A DNA stretch of 64,000 nt from Carettochelys insculpta (lineage: Eukaryota > Chordata > Testudines > Carettochelyidae): contig NC_134137.1 in NCBI RefSeq assembly GCF_033958435.1, positions 178,511,501 to 178,575,500 on the forward strand. The letters are read 5' to 3'. The notes beneath the pieces were generated by a model. The model made no database searches. It was not told the origin of the DNA and saw only the letters and a program-made list of their open reading frames with translations. Positions 1 through 11,954 of this stretch are shown piece after piece (positions within the stretch are counted from its first letter, which is position 1; each line of letters opens with the position of its first letter). A program made the translations under genes and the position numbers.

Positions 1-200
1 AACATGCATTTATAGATGAATTTCTATTGTTTTCACTTATGCACGCAGAGATAAAATTGGTGGCAGACATGATCAGTGCACAAATAGCAGGCAAGTTGGT
101 GACAAGTTTTCCAAATGTCAACATTGCTTTAAGAATGTATCTCACCATCTTGGCAACAGACTGTGAAGGGGAGTGCTCTTTTTGGAAGTTAAAATGTATA

Positions 201-365
201 GGCTGGGTCTACCCTTGCCCGCAACTTTGAAGGGGGCATGTTAGTCAGGCTGGCAGGAGATTACTAATGAAGTGCTGCATATTCACCACAGCACTTCATT
301 AGTAATCTCCCATCACCCTGATTAACACGCCCCTTTTGACGTAGGGGGCAAATGTAGACAAGCCC
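201..365. mobile_element. Short palindromic Harbinger-type MITE with 3-bp target duplication
   Basis: The ends GGCTGGGTCTACCCTTGCCC and (reverse complement of the right end) GGGCTTGTCTACATTTGCCC are near-matching terminal inverted repeats. An ATA at 198-200 and 366-368 looks like a 3-bp target duplication, the hallmark of PIF/Harbinger. The interior is itself palindromic around the paired motif CACTTCATTAGTAATCTCC. It has no coding capacity. The superfamily follows from the end motif and duplication length. Confidence 0.75.
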
Positions 366-669
366 ATAGAGAACTGTCTTTGATCTACAATGGGACAGAA
401 ACAATTATCTTTCCTTGTACTATTTTCAATTCACAAAACAAAACACAACAAAAGTCATGTAGCACTTTAAAGACTAGCAAAATAATTTATTAGGTGTTGA
501 GCTTTCATGGGGCAGACCCACTTCCCCACATCTGGAATAGTGCTGAAAATTAACTGGCTCGATGAATATGTAACAGAGAGATAGAAAACACAAAAATGAA
601 ATGAAAACTGACAAATCAGCTGGGTGGGGGCAAAAGGTAGGGAGGGAATGACTGCAAGTGTCTATTAAG

Positions 670-1232
670 TTAAATGACTTGCCTGAGATCACCAGGAATA
701 TCAAAGATGGGACAGCTGTCCTTGTAACGTGTCAGGTAATTACTATCTCTATTAAGGCCAAGACACAAAGTGTTAAATTTGAGAATAAATTCCATTTCAG
801 ATGTCTTCTTTCGTAATCTGGTGTTAAAATCTCTTTGTTTTAGGATGCAGATTCTCAGGTGTTCAATACTGTCGCCTACTCTGTTGCAGTGCTCACTGAC
901 AGGTTTATGTGTATTCCGATTGCCAATGTCTGATTTGTGTCCATTCATTCTTTGATGAAGTGATTGTCCAGTCTGTCCAATATCCACAGCAGACAGGCAT
1001 TGCTAGCACATGAGGGCATACATAGCATTAGTGGAAGCACAGGAGTATGACTCCCTAATTGTGTAACTGAGCGGTTAGGTCCAGTGATGGTGCCCCTAGA
1101 GTAAATATGTGGGCAAAGTTGGCAATGGGGTTTGTTGCAAGGAAAAGTTTCAGGATTACTATTTCTGTGGTATGGTGTGTGGTTGCAAGTGAGAACTTTC
1201 TTGAGATTAGGTGGTTGTCTGTAGGACAGCAC
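670..1232 (-). pseudogene. Penelope-like GIY-YIG endonuclease domain remnant
   Basis: In other Penelope-like retroelements the C-terminal GIY-YIG nuclease nicks the target to prime reverse transcription. Translation in two overlapping frames (945-1232 and 670-987) gives a cysteine-rich lead-in with FPCNKPHCQLCP, then IGQTGQSLHQRMNGHKSDI, the characteristic block of the domain, then SEHC and a basic helical tail ending LNRDSNYL. The frame change between the two halves (about 950-985) and a degraded GIY-like segment show it is broken. It lies directly downstream of the RT remnant on the same strand, as expected. Both ends of the fragment fall inside the inverted arms, so nothing outside the element belongs to it. 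Confidence 0.8.
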
Positions 1233-1416
1233 AGGCCCCTGACTCAGAGCCTCTCAGAGTGTAGCATTATGTTCCAGTACAGGTTGTAGGTTGCTGATAA
1301 TGCGCTGGAGGGGGTTGAGTTAAATAGAATACAGAATACAAGTGGTCTTCTGTTATTGACCTTCTTGGGCCTATCTAGAACTAGCTGGTTTCTGGGTATT
1401 CATCTGGCCTGCTCAG

Positions 1417-1646
1417 TCAATTTTTTTTTACTTCTGCCAGTGGGTAATTTAGTTTTACAAATGCCTGGTACAGATCTTGACGTTTTTGGTCTGTGTCAGT
1501 AGGATTGGAGCAGACGTACTTGTATCTAAGGGCTTGACTATAAACTGTGGATTGTGTGATGTGTCCCAGGTGGAAGCTGGAGTCATGTAGGTAGGTATGG
1601 CGGTCAGTGGGTTTCTGGTAGAAGGTGATACTGATTTGTCCCACAA
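1417..1646 (-). pseudogene. Penelope-like reverse transcriptase remnant (C-terminal part)
   Basis: About 75 residues contain ITFYQKPTDRHTYLHDSSFH and SQALRYKYVCS, a stretch shared by Neptune/Penelope-type reverse transcriptases just after the catalytic core. The catalytic palm motifs themselves lie upstream in the family and are absent: the copy is truncated at 1646 where the inverted arm begins. The next 180 bases toward the endonuclease (1232-1417) still translate as Penelope-like linker with interruptions. Not functional. Family assignment is from remembered motif patterns. Confidence 0.75.
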
Positions 1647-1732
1647 AAGCTCATCACCTAAAAAATTATTTTGTTAGTCTTTAAAGTGCTACATGACTGC
1701 TTTTTTGTTTTGTTTTGTGTACTTTCAATTCA

Positions 1733-2214
1733 GTGAGAGCTTTTGAGAAAAAATGACATTAGATGATGTGGTGTTGTAAACTGTGATTTTGCTAACAAAA
1801 ACAGTTTCAAAGTAGATATTTAATTGTATGTTTACTACATCGCATTTAATTGATCTTTAACATTAGCATATATATGCTAATAAAAATAGCAACTTATTAA
1901 GTGTGATTTATCAGTTTTCTTTTCTTATTTTTGACTCTAATATTAATTTTTTTAGTTCCTAAACTTTTTGCAAGCCCTACATTTTTCGTAATCCCTAGGC
2001 GCTGAGCCTATTGGGCCGAATGGATAAGCTGGCCCTGATTTCAGCCCCTCTCTCCAGCAATGGGTGCGACCCTTCTAGTAAAGGCAGTCTGAACCCTCAG
2101 ATGGCAGGCAACGCCCTGGGAAAGAAAATCAACTGAGGGTCTACCTCTTAGATGTACCAACCTGCTTAGTCAAGCAGCAGATTTGACTCTGAGCTTGAGG
2201 ACACCATACCATTC
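1733..2214. other. AT-rich stretch without recognised feature
   Basis: Plain AT-rich sequence to about 1975, then a more GC-rich block that runs into the DIRS-like remnant and may be its 5' flank. I see no coding or repeat signature I can name. Confidence 0.4.
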
Positions 2215-2720
2215 ATGCCACAATCTTTGCCTTCTCTTCTTTTCAGCAAACATTTGGTCACTTCCTATAGAACCAGTCTAGCATTACCTCAGTCTGCTGA
2301 GTATTGGAGGTGGTCCAGAATGGCTATGCCATGGAGTTCCACTCCCTTCCCCCGAGTCACCCTTCTTCCATGGCCCAGTTCAGGGACATCTGCTATGAGA
2401 GTCTGCTTCAAGAAGTACAGGCCCTCCTTGTTTGGGGCATTATCAAGGAGGTTCCCTCTCAGAAGGGGGAAAGTGGATTCTATGCTAAGTAGGTCCTCAT
2501 TCCCAAAAACCAGGGAGGCTTTGGCCAACATTAGACACCAGAACCCTGAACACAAATATCTTAAAGGGCTCAGGTTCACTATGGTCTCCCTCATGTCCGT
2601 CAACCCCTACCAAGATCAGAAAAGCTGTCATGCTATCCTCAAGAATGCCTACGAACATAAGAAGCAATCCAGAGAGCAGTATGGGCTGAGAGAATGGACC
2701 TGAACTGCTACACTGGAACC
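2215..2720 (+). pseudogene. DIRS-like reverse transcriptase N-terminal fragment
   Basis: DIRS elements are tyrosine-recombinase retrotransposons whose RT has a recognisable N-terminal run. Here, in the frame of 2304-2492 and then across frames, the translation shows NGYAMEFHSLPPSHPS, a helix with LLQEVQALLVWGIIKEVP, then GFYAK, a stop, VLIPKNQGGF and LKGLRFTMVSLMSV, in the order expected for the finger region (hydrophobic strand, LVPK, RPLN, FKM). A stop at 2490 and frame shifts interrupt it; palm motifs, RNase H, methylase-like domain and recombinase are not found. An isolated, decayed scrap. The alternative, Ty3/Gypsy RT, fits the KG-I-PVP pattern less well. Confidence 0.65.
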
Positions 2721-3267
2721 AAGAGTAGAGGATGCACCTGGATTCCAACTACTGCTGGTGTGGCACAGTCTGCACAGGGCACGTGGAGACTACTTGAGAT
2801 TTTCTGGAGAGACACTCAATGGGACCCTGGGAGGGGAAGATGACGTGATTTGGTCAGAAGATTAAGCCATGAAGGCAAGGTACTACAGGCTGAACTAGCA
2901 AAAGAGAGATCACAGAATGGGTGACTGAGGTAATGGGCTGAGCAACTGCAGGATGGGGCATGGACAACGGTAAGCAATGCTGCAGATGAGACACGAGGAG
3001 GCATTACCAAGCAGTGAGCTGCACACACCCCTTGACAGGAACCCCATCTGTTCATTTCTCCTTATGCTGATATTGGACTATCTCAGAAGGACCAGCATCC
3101 AGGTGTTCATACGCATAGACTGATCCTGGACCACTCAGAATCTCAGGTCTGGTACGGCATTGCCTCTCTCTCCAGCTGCCCACGTGTCTACACCTGCTGG
3201 TGAATGAGGCAGAGTCCAGGTTAATGCCTATATGGCAGATTGTGATGAACAGTGTACTCAAAGACTT
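2721..3267. other. Unassigned intergenic DNA
   Basis: No long open frame with recognisable content. It could be the decayed remainder of the DIRS-like element, but I cannot show that. Confidence 0.35.
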
Positions 3268-3520
3268 TAGGGTCAAAAGGGATCACCATGATAACGTAGC
3301 CTGACCTCCTTTACATTGAAGGATGCAGAACCTCAGCCACCCAGTCCTGTGATAGACGCCTAAGCTCTGGCTGAGATATTGACTCTTCAAATCATATTTT
3401 AAAGACTTCAAGTTACAGAGAATTCACCACTTACATTTGTTTCAACCTGCAAGTGACCCAGGCCCCTGAAGGGGAAGGAGAAAACCTGCCAGAGTGGCTA
3501 GCTGATATCCTTGTTCCCAA
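3268..3520. repeat. Old dispersed repeat of reptile type
   Basis: The run beginning GGGTCAAAAGGGATCACCAT and passing through CTGACCTCCTTTACA and CAAGTGACCCAGGCCCC resembles a very common turtle/archosaur interspersed repeat that I know by pattern but cannot name with certainty. No coding content. It ends where the L3/CR1 remnant begins. Confidence 0.5.
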
Positions 3521-3529
3521 TAGTGCCTT

Positions 3530-4640
3530 ACCACTTCCCCTAAGCTCTTCGTAAGCCTCATTAAAAACTGAGGCAAAGTATTTGTTTAGGTGTTTTGTCA
3601 TGCAGGGATAATCTTTAATCTCTACTCAATCTTCAATGCTTATGGGTCCCACTTCTTCTTTCTTTTTTTTTTTTTTGTATTGATTTGTCTCTAGAACCTT
3701 TTAATGCACGTTTTAGTTCCCTTTGCAAAGACCCACTCGGCTTGGCTTTTGCCAGTTCTCACTTTATCCAAGCACTTCCTGACCTCCAAGATGTGGCTTT
3801 CCTTGCTGATCCCTTCCACCTTTTATTCCTTGTAGGCTTTCTGCTTTCTCTTAATCACCTGTTCTGAGATACTTGCTCATACAGCTTGGGTGTACAACCC
3901 TTCCCTAAAAATTTTCTCCTTGCTTTCAGGCTTCAGATAGTTTTTGAAACTTTGACTTAAAGTAATCCCAAGCCCCCTCTTCAGTCAGATCCTTAAGTTT
4001 TTCAGTCTAGTAACACTCCCAGACTATTTCTCTTTTTTTAAAGCTAACATTTGAAATCAAGGACCCTGGTTACATATCTGTTTTTGTTTATCCTTCCAGT
4101 TACTTTAAACTGAATTAGTGTATGATCACTTGAACCAGGGTCTTCTATAATCAGACCTTCCATGAGGTTCTCACTGATCACCAACACCAAATCTAGAGTG
4201 ACAATCAATTTTTATTGGTTCAGAAACAACTTGGTGAAGAATATAGGACCTGCTGTTATTAGTAGCACTTGTCCTCCTATTTGGGAAGTTAAGGCCTCCC
4301 AAAATCACACAATTCCCAGTAGTATATATTTGATTATAAACATTGAAGGGGTCTCTATCCACACCCAGATGGGATTTTGGGTTTCTGTGGTACACCCCAA
4401 CCACTAAACTAGAAACTCTCTCCCCCGAAGTTCCCTTGACCATGATTCTTTGCCTTCATTTGTAGCAGGATAGATGCCACAAAATTCACCTTCCTTCTGA
4501 GTGGAAAAGGTTCACAGACTGGGTGTAACATTTCTCTTTTCGATAGTAGTTTCCCTGCCCTGCATGGATGCTGTCTTTTTAACCTGAACTTACTGTTTAC
4601 ATTTACTGCCTGCATTTTTTCCTCTTGGCCTTTTGGTGTC
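3530..4640 (-). pseudogene. L3/CR1-type LINE fragment (endonuclease end and linker)
   Basis: Minus-strand translation is scattered over frames but follows the order of a CR1/L3 ORF2: VGVYHRNP (endonuclease strand before the GDFN motif), VILGGLNFPN in place of the GDFN block, a TNN..LHQVVSEP segment, then the basic linker and HLNKYFASVFN just before the RT. In the functional protein the first part nicks target DNA and the second part reverse-transcribes the element RNA. Many stops and frameshifts make it an old copy. The GDFN aspartate is lost (GGLN). The RT itself is not present here; a similar, separate RT fragment lies at 19100-20380 on the same strand. Confidence 0.7.
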
Positions 4641-5802
4641 CTTCTGTGATTAGTAAGTAGAACATAGGGGATGCATAATTGCTTTCCACCTTCCTTTTAG
4701 AGCAGTTTAGCCCAGCATCAAGCTGTGATGCAGTCTTAACTAAATGCAATGAGCACAAATAATTTGATAAAAATTGCTTAAAGGCTATTTGTTGGATTTT
4801 CAGGTCAGTTTAGACTTTTGCAAAATTGGATCAATTCCACTGATTCCAGAAGTACTTTTTATTTCCACTAGTGGAGTAACAGAGCCCTTAGATATCTATA
4901 TTCAACAGCGAGGGAGAGATTTTGCTCATCTCTCAAGGGAGCATAAGGCACAAAAAGACTGATCCTATGTGTTCTAAAACAGATGCAGGGCATAACAGGA
5001 GCCCTTTTGTTGGTGTAGTCACCATGGCCCCAATCCACAAATGGACTCAGAAGGTTGCAACGTCTAACATTTAGGTGCTCAGAAAAATCACCGGAGCAGT
5101 ATAGCATTCCACAAAACATGAGTGAAGCACCTAGGTTCTCTGCATGAATGGGCGGAAGTAGGCACCTAAGAATGTGATCCACCAAAAAAGCCACCATTTG
5201 GCCTATAGGAGACGTCAAGGAGCGATGTGTTTCTTAAGCCCCTTCCATCTCATAGGGAAGGCCATCTCTTCACAGCTTGGAGACAAGCACCCGTCTGAGG
5301 GAGATCCACGGCCAGGAGCTCTGCCCCCGGACGATAGAGTGACTCTTATTCTTTCTGCCCCACCTGATATTTAATTAAAGTGGAACAGCTCCAAAAGGAG
5401 AAACTGAGATCCTCATATCACCGGATCCTGTAGTTCAGTGATTACAGCATTTACACAAGTGTCAGGTCCATGGTCAAACTCCTCTTCAGCAAACAGAGTG
5501 GGGATTTGAAGAAGGGGAGTTTCCTATGTCCTGCCAGACCTCACTAACCAGTGAGCTAAAGGGAATGCCTTCTTCTCTTCCCTTTCCTCTGGGTTGTGTT
5601 GCAAGGCATTACCCTTGGGACATGTCTACAGGATCAGGCCTCACAGGCAAGATAGGCCCTCCTCTGCCTACCTTCCAAACTGGGGCTTAGGCAGGAGATG
5701 TGCTGTTGGATGCCTGGAATGAGTCATCAGAGTGCAGCTTTGGAGGCAGAAACAGACACTGAGGGAACTGAATGAGCATCACCTACTGTCAGCCCATCTA
5801 TT

Positions 5803-5844
<42 letters not shown>

Positions 5845-6712
5845 CATTCCTGTAATATCAGCTGAGCTTTCTTAAAAAAACATTGTCAGGAAGTTAAGGT
5901 GATGGAGTGACAGCTCTGGACATGGATGCTCTCCTTTTACCCTCAGGAAAGATCCTGCATTGTCTGAAGTAGCGCACGCTTGCTCACGTCCCCCAGCCTT
6001 GACTAGAATGGACTGCGCTTGAGGGGAAAGAGACATTAGGCTCTGTGTTTATTTGTTTCTTCACCTCCGTGTTGGTGTTGCCAACTGGAGCATCAATGTG
6101 CCTGGTATGTTTTGTGATAGGGACTTGTGAATTTGCATATTCACCACCAGCGTGCTTCCTCTTTTGAGTGTTTGATATTGCCTGGGTTTTCATCACCCAT
6201 ACCCCTCCATCTGAGCAGCAGCTAGTTCAAAAGCTTTCTAGATAACCAGATGCTCAGGTGTGGTCCCAGAGAACCCTATGTATCCTCAGGTCACCCTTCC
6301 TTCCCTGAGATTCTGTGCTTCCTTTCACTGGCTCTGACTCTCCTCCCAAGTATTGACGTGGTCAGTCTAAAGCCTCATCACGAACAAATCCAAAACACGT
6401 TCCTGAACACTCCCTGTGACTTCCTGCCCTGACTGAGCTCTCTCAGCATGCTCATGAGGGACAAGTGTCTAAGTCATCACCTCATCCATACTTAATCCTG
6501 CCTTCTCTCGCTGCCAAGCAATGACCTAAATATTGTCAAGGGAAGTGATTAACTGGGTCCTTATCCACTTCTTAAAACAAGAATGAAAGATACACAGTGA
6601 ACTAGTGTTGTGAAACATCTGGTCTGTTGGTTAGTGCGACAATTGTCCACTAGGAAAGATTTACTTAGTTCAGGTTGTCACTGGTTTAATCATCACTCCT
6701 GTATTTCATAAT
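4641..6712. other. Unassigned intergenic DNA
   Basis: No gene-like open frame. About 4960-5240 contains repeated AGGCACCTAAG / TTAGGTGCTC motifs in inverse orientation and may be an old DNA-transposon piece. A CA microsatellite is listed separately. Confidence 0.4.
5803..5842. repeat. (CA)n microsatellite
   Basis: An uninterrupted run of about 20 CA dinucleotides, likely length-polymorphic. Confidence 0.97.
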
Positions 6713-6925
6713 GGCTGTGTCTACACTTGTGATCCTCTTTCAAAAAAGGAATGCAAATGAGGGAAAATGCAAATGCAAATGAGACACTGAAAGAAAAAAA
6801 AACCTGTGTAGATGGGGCTCTTTTGAAAATAAACCCCATCTTTGAAAGGACCCTTCTTCCTGAAACAAAATAGGAAGAAGGGTTCTTTTGAGGATGGAGT
6901 TTATTTTCAAAAGAGTCTGCTGCAG
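6713..6925. mobile_element. Half of a palindromic Harbinger-type MITE
   Basis: It begins GGCTGTGTCTACACTTGTGA and runs through ATGCAAATGAGGG and the internal hairpin arms CCCTTCTTCCTGAAAC / GGAAGAAGGGTTC to about 6925, where the palindrome breaks off without its right end. A relative in the same state lies at 53454-53664. Confidence 0.7.
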
Positions 6926-7609
6926 GAACCAGACCTCCCTGCTCGTTCTTCTGGACACTCAGAGATTCTGGATCCTCCTGCCTGAAGGGTTTGCAAGGAG
7001 TAGGGAGGCATGTGGCCCCTGCATGTCCCCCTCCCTCCCCCGCATCGTCTCTGTTCCTAGATGTACTGGAAATGCTGTGAAAGATTAGCCCTCCAGGAAA
7101 AAGTCTGCTTGGTGTAGAACACATGCAGCAGTTTGATACAGATTGATACCATGCACTGCATTCCATGTTGTTTGAGATTAAAGTCAGTATAAACAACTTC
7201 AAGCAACAGTATCTGTGTGCTTTTGCCATCTGTCTTCCGCCCCACTCCTGGGTTACCTACTCCCTGTCTGCAAATTCACACTATGTTGAAGGAAAACAGT
7301 TTGTGATTGAAAGTCAAAAGGGATGCAGCTTGCACCTGGTTCATTTCAAGCAATTTTTTCAGAGTACTGTGAAAGTTTTAATGTTGCTTTTATACTACGT
7401 TTTCAAAAATATATTTTGGCTGATATTTTATAACGATGTTTAACACACTAGAGATATTAGTGCTCCTGACCTGAAAGCATTTCACTGCCAAATTACAAGG
7501 CCAGATGCTTATTCCTGATGATTTCAGTGGGGTTATTTTTGCAAAAAGGTAACAAACCAGAAAAACACTTAAGAATGTGGTTGTATGTCTCGCATGATGA
7601 CAAAGCATC
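6926..7609. other. Unassigned intergenic DNA
   Basis: No recognised gene or repeat. Short open frames here have no domain-like content. Confidence 0.4.
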
Positions 7610-7800
7610 AGAGAGGTAGCCGAGTTAGTCTGTATCTTCAAAAACAACAAGAAGTCCTGTGGCACCTTATAAACTAACAGATATTTTGGAGCATAAGCTT
7701 TCGTGGGCAAAAACCACATCTTTTGTTTTTGCCCATGAAAGCTTATTCTCCAAAATATCTGTTAGTCTATAAAGTGCCACAGGACTTCTTGTTGTTCTTG
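7610..7800. repeat. Penelope-derived inverted repeat (head-to-head arms)
   Basis: Arm 7635-7712 (AACAAGAAGTCCTGTGGCAC, then AACAGATATTTTGGAGCATA, then CTTTCGTGGGC) is repeated in reverse complement at 7730-7796 around a short spacer. This sequence is a known abundant reptile repeat and matches the terminal region of Penelope-like elements that carry a hammerhead ribozyme. Here only the GAAA side of the ribozyme core survives on either strand. Confidence 0.7.
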
Positions 7801-10800
7801 TCTATCTCTACTCAGCAAAGAAGTCAAACATTTGGGCAGTTTTAAACACATGCTTCAAGTTTATTAGTTTCAACTGGATTTTTAGCACATGCTTAATGTT
7901 ATCTACCTACTTTAAGGCAGGGTCAGCATCCTTTCCAAGACAGAGTGGTGAAGTTTGACCTTCTGACCTCTATATACAGACCAAGTGCTCGTGATACTTT
8001 TCAAAGTCACTATTAGTCCTACTTACAACAGCTTCATTAATAAATAAATAAAAATGAAAAGCTTTTCTATTTACAGGGCTCTACCTAAAGTTCCTGAGAA
8101 AAATGCACTTTTGAGCCATTCTTTTAACTCTTGATGGCACCACACTCCTCACTGTGGCAGGGGCTCTGATGGGGGCTCCAGCCTCAGTCCCATGCCGCTG
8201 CAGCGTCTCCAACCCCAGCCTCATGCTGCAGTGGGGGCCTCTGCAGCAGGGACTCCAGCCCCGTGTTGGCAGGGGTTTGGCTCTGGCCCCATCCTCTGGC
8301 CCCCTCTGGTGCTGCAGGGGGAGGAGGGGTGGGACTGAGCTCCCGCCACATGCTACCTAAAATCAGCTCATGTGCCAGGAGTGGCATGTGTGCTGGGGGT
8401 TGCTGACTACTGATTTAAGGCCTAGCTTTGAACTCACAGTGGTCAGTGGAAAGATTCCCATTGACTTTGGCAGGCTTTAGATGAAACCTTAGGTGCCACG
8501 TTCAGTTCAGGAATTTTCAGGTGTTAGTCAAGGCAAATTAAAGTATGTCAGAATCTGGACCTCAACTTTTGAGAAATTCTTTACTCTGCCCTCTTTGCAC
8601 TCCCAAGGAGATCGCTTGTCTTTCCTCAGAGCCCACAGCAGTATTTCGTGGGATTCCCCTCCTCCAGTGGCTGTATTGCAGGTGGGAGTGGCTTTGGGGA
8701 GAGTGTGCGGAAATTGGACTAGAAAGTAGGTGTCGTTTTGGGATGTGAGGTTACTTGTTGCCAAGTCTAGGGGAAGTAGACTCTGCATGAGAAGCCTCCA
8801 GCATCCTTGGTGTTAGTTGGATTATTTTTTCCAGCGTGATCTCCCTGTGTCTTCAGTTCCCTTGAAGCTTCAGGACAAAAGTCTAATGATTCTTTGCTGT
8901 TTTTAATTTGGTTCTGAATGTAGATTATGACATTGTGTCATATTGCAAAAAGAAAAAAAATTGGAACTTTTGTCTCCTGTTACCTAGTGGTTGGCCTCTT
9001 TCCAGGAGCTCTACCCCACGTGGGGATGGCAGGCAGGCATACTTTTCAGAAACAAATCTACCCTTACAAAGTAAAGGGTTTGGATTGAGGTTTCTGCAAA
9101 GTGTGGAATGGCTCTTATGTGTTTGAACAGGCTTACTCACGCAAGAATGATGTATTCCTCTTTCAGTGTTAGACCCCTGATTTAAGGGAGAAATATGAAA
9201 GCTGCAGCAAAATTTCAGAGTTACGAGCATCTCAGGAATGGGGATTTCATGTAACTCGGCAATGTTCATAGTTCTGAACAAACTGTTATGGTTGTTCTTG
9301 CAAAGTGTTCAACTGTACATTGACTTTATACAGTTTTGAATCTTTACCATGAAGAAGAAAAATGCTGTTTTCCCTTATTTTTAGTCATTTACCTTTAACA
9401 CCATATACTGTGCTGTGATTGCTTTTCTTTCTTTTTTGTTTTTTTTTTTTGGTCTTGGCTGCTGCCTGATTGTGTACTTCTGGTTCCAAATAAGGCATGT
9501 GGTTGACCAATCAGTTCACACAATATATGCCTAAATGCTGCAAACCACAAGGTACTGAAAAAAGTTAGAGTGGGGAATGCTGCTGGGAAAAATCAAAATA
9601 ATGAGAGAAAAACCCCTTCCTGTACTAATAATAACCTTACTTGCTATTTCGGTAATGTTGTATCATATGGGAATATAGTACTAATATTTATTTAACATGT
9701 GCTGTATGCCTTCAATCTGTGATTGAGATACATATATGCTTTCAACAGCTTTCAATGTGGTGCAGGTAGAGTTAGTTTATAGGATATATATACCCTGAAG
9801 AGAATAGTTTTATATTTTGCCTCAAAACCTTTGCCTTGCTTTCTAAAATATCTTTTTATGTGAGTGTGAATTATCTTTTAAATAATAACATAAAATGGGG
9901 AGTTATAGAATTTATAGGGATTTGTGTTGCACAATTTTAGAGGTTTTTAACTGAAAATAAGAAAAAAATGAGTGACATACAATTAATGTTTCCCACACCT
10001 TTTCTGAAAACCAAAAGCAGCTGCCATAATTTGCTGAAGGGTATCAATGATTAGACTGACTCTGTACTGGTCTGTTCTTTTTGTCTAATGGGCTAAGTAA
10101 AATATTCCTTTAACACCCAGGGGAGTAGTTAGCTATCTCCCCTTAATTTGAGTGATCTTTAGATTTCTGATACAAGGTTCTAAATCAGACAAAGTGCTTG
10201 GAGTCAGCGCTTATCTCCACATAGCAAATAAGATTGCTCATAGCCTAATTTTCTTTTTTTAAATCAGTCAATACCGCTTGGAGATTTAATTTCCAGCACA
10301 TGCTTATTTTACTGTTATATACCCTCCTAATTCCAAGGGATCTTTCTTTATTAGTCTTGCAGTTTCAGTCTTTGTCTGTGTTATTTGCCATTTTCTAGTC
10401 AAATGCCTCCCGATTTGATTGTCAGCTGTTATTGTGGTATCCCTAACCAACGGATGGTGAAAAAAACGAGAATGATGCCATCTCGCGGATTGGCTGCCAG
10501 GGGATGCTCTAAAAAGCAACATGGCGAAAGCCCTCCCTGGAGATATTAAATACTTAGCTTTGCCAGCTTGGGAATTAATGCCAATTCACTGATCTGGGGT
10601 CGCCAGCTGAAAGAAAAACACTGTGACTATGCTAACAGGTTCCAAACAAAGCTTCTTCGAAATTGCTTTCCAGGATAAAAAGCCGCCATTTCATATAATG
10701 GCTTAATAATGTAATGTATTTGCTGTAACCTGCCAGACAAAATCCTGCCAATGCAGATATTGGAATAGTTTGTAAAGCTCTATCTCTCTCTTTCCTCAAG

Positions 10801-11425
10801 AGCCTTTTGTTTCAAAACAGAAGTATAAGAAGCAGGTCAGTCAGTGCCTGCCAGAATTGCTGAGAAATGGAGATGGGAAATCATGATAGTAATATTCATA
10901 GTGAGTGTACTACATAAAGCTAGGCAACATCTTGAGTGAATCTGCTGCAGGGAAAAATTGGGCTTGTTATTGCAAGAGAAATTAAAAGAGAATTAGAGGA
11001 AAAAAACCCATTTTTTTCCATAAGTCCAGGTAGTACAGACTAAATCCTGCATTTTTCACCTATGTGAGCAGCTATGTTAGACAAGATGAATATTTCAGTT
11101 ACTTGTCTGGAAAATCAAGAGATTTCTTTCAAGTTAATGGAATGACTGCATGTACACTAGTATAAAAGAGATTAAAATCTGGGTCACATACTTGACTGAA
11201 TTGGTGGCCCAATCCAAAAAAAAAAAAAAAAAGAAAAATAATAGAATGGAATTGAAACTGGAAAGCACACACCAGCTCAAAGGATTATACCTTATGTGCA
11301 TAAAATCAGCAGGTTTTGGCATTCATATCAGCTTTTCAACAGCATAATACTATGATTCAAGAAATCAGGATAAAAATAAACAATTACAAGTTTCTGTAAT
11401 TGTCATGTATCCTACTTAGAAACAC
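7801..11425. other. Long unassigned AT-rich interval
   Basis: About 3.6 kb without a convincing gene. It contains a GC-rich block at 8154-8345, a hAT-like end at 8355-8412, an A-run at 11216-11232, and a block at 10540-10870 whose sequence looks less decayed than its surroundings but which I cannot identify. Confidence 0.4.
8355..8415. mobile_element. hAT-type transposon end (fragment)
   Basis: The segment AATCAGCTCATGTGCCAGGA leading to GGGGGTTGCTGACTACTG ends, in reverse complement, with CAGTAGTCAGCAACCCCC, which fits the CAGGGGTC-GCAACC terminal repeat of a vertebrate hAT family. The other end is not evident. Confidence 0.45.
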
Positions 11426-11426
11426 A

Positions 11427-11869
11427 AAGGATGTGGCTACACTGCCCCTCCCTTTCAGAAGGGGCATGCCAATGCAGACAATCAGAAATACAAATGAGGT
11501 TAGGATTTAAATATCTCATGCTTCATTTGCATACTCATGCGGGATATCGATTCCAGAAGAGCTGATTTCTAAAGCTAAAACAGCTGTACAGACTGTGTTC
11601 ATTTGAAAGGAAACCACACATTCAAAAGCACCCTCTTTCCTGATAAAAAAGTTAGGAATAAGGGTGCTTTCGAGAGCCGGGTTTCCTTTCAAATGAACCC
11701 CACCTACATGGCTGTTTTGGCTTTCAAAATCAGCTCTTCCAGAATCAAGATCCCTCACAAGTATGCAAATGAGACCCAAGATATTTAAATCCCTGCCCCA
11801 TTTGAATATCTGATCAGCCGTATTTGCATGCCCCTTCCAAAAGGGAGGGGCAGTGTAGCTACAGCCTTT
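11427..11869. mobile_element. Near-perfect palindromic MITE, 443 bp
   Basis: The left arm GGATGTGGCTACACTGCCCC and the reverse complement of the right end, GGCTGTAGCTACACTGCCCC, match and continue inward (CTCCCTTT..GAAGGGGCATGC). The interior arms (CCTTTCAAATGAACC, CCTTATTCC) are again inverted, so the element can fold almost completely. AAAGG flanks the left end and occurs at the right. Non-coding Harbinger-like MITE. Confidence 0.75.
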
Positions 11870-11954
11870 GGGATCCTAGCAAATTTACCCATAATGAAGA
11901 TCCAATTTACTAGAAGATTGTAGCCATAAGGTAAAACACACACTTGGCATATAT

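Larger units (their letters stand above)
421..1732 (-). mobile_element. Penelope-like element fragment between inverted arms
   Basis: A minus-strand coding remnant (reverse transcriptase then GIY-YIG endonuclease) is bracketed by inverted copies of one sequence: 455-545 and, in opposite orientation, 1640-1715 (shared core TTAGTCTTTAAAGTGCTACATGA). Outside the arms lie near-identical TTTTCAATTCA (421-433) and CTTTCAATTCA (1721-1732), a candidate target duplication. Inverted or complex terminal arrangements are known for Penelope-like elements. The 5' part of the RT is missing, so the copy is dead. Confidence 0.8.

Noticed and set aside
6693..7229. A 178-codon minus-strand open frame
   Set aside because: It crosses a MITE hairpin and unique DNA. 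Serine/phenylalanine-rich sequence without a domain; judged chance.
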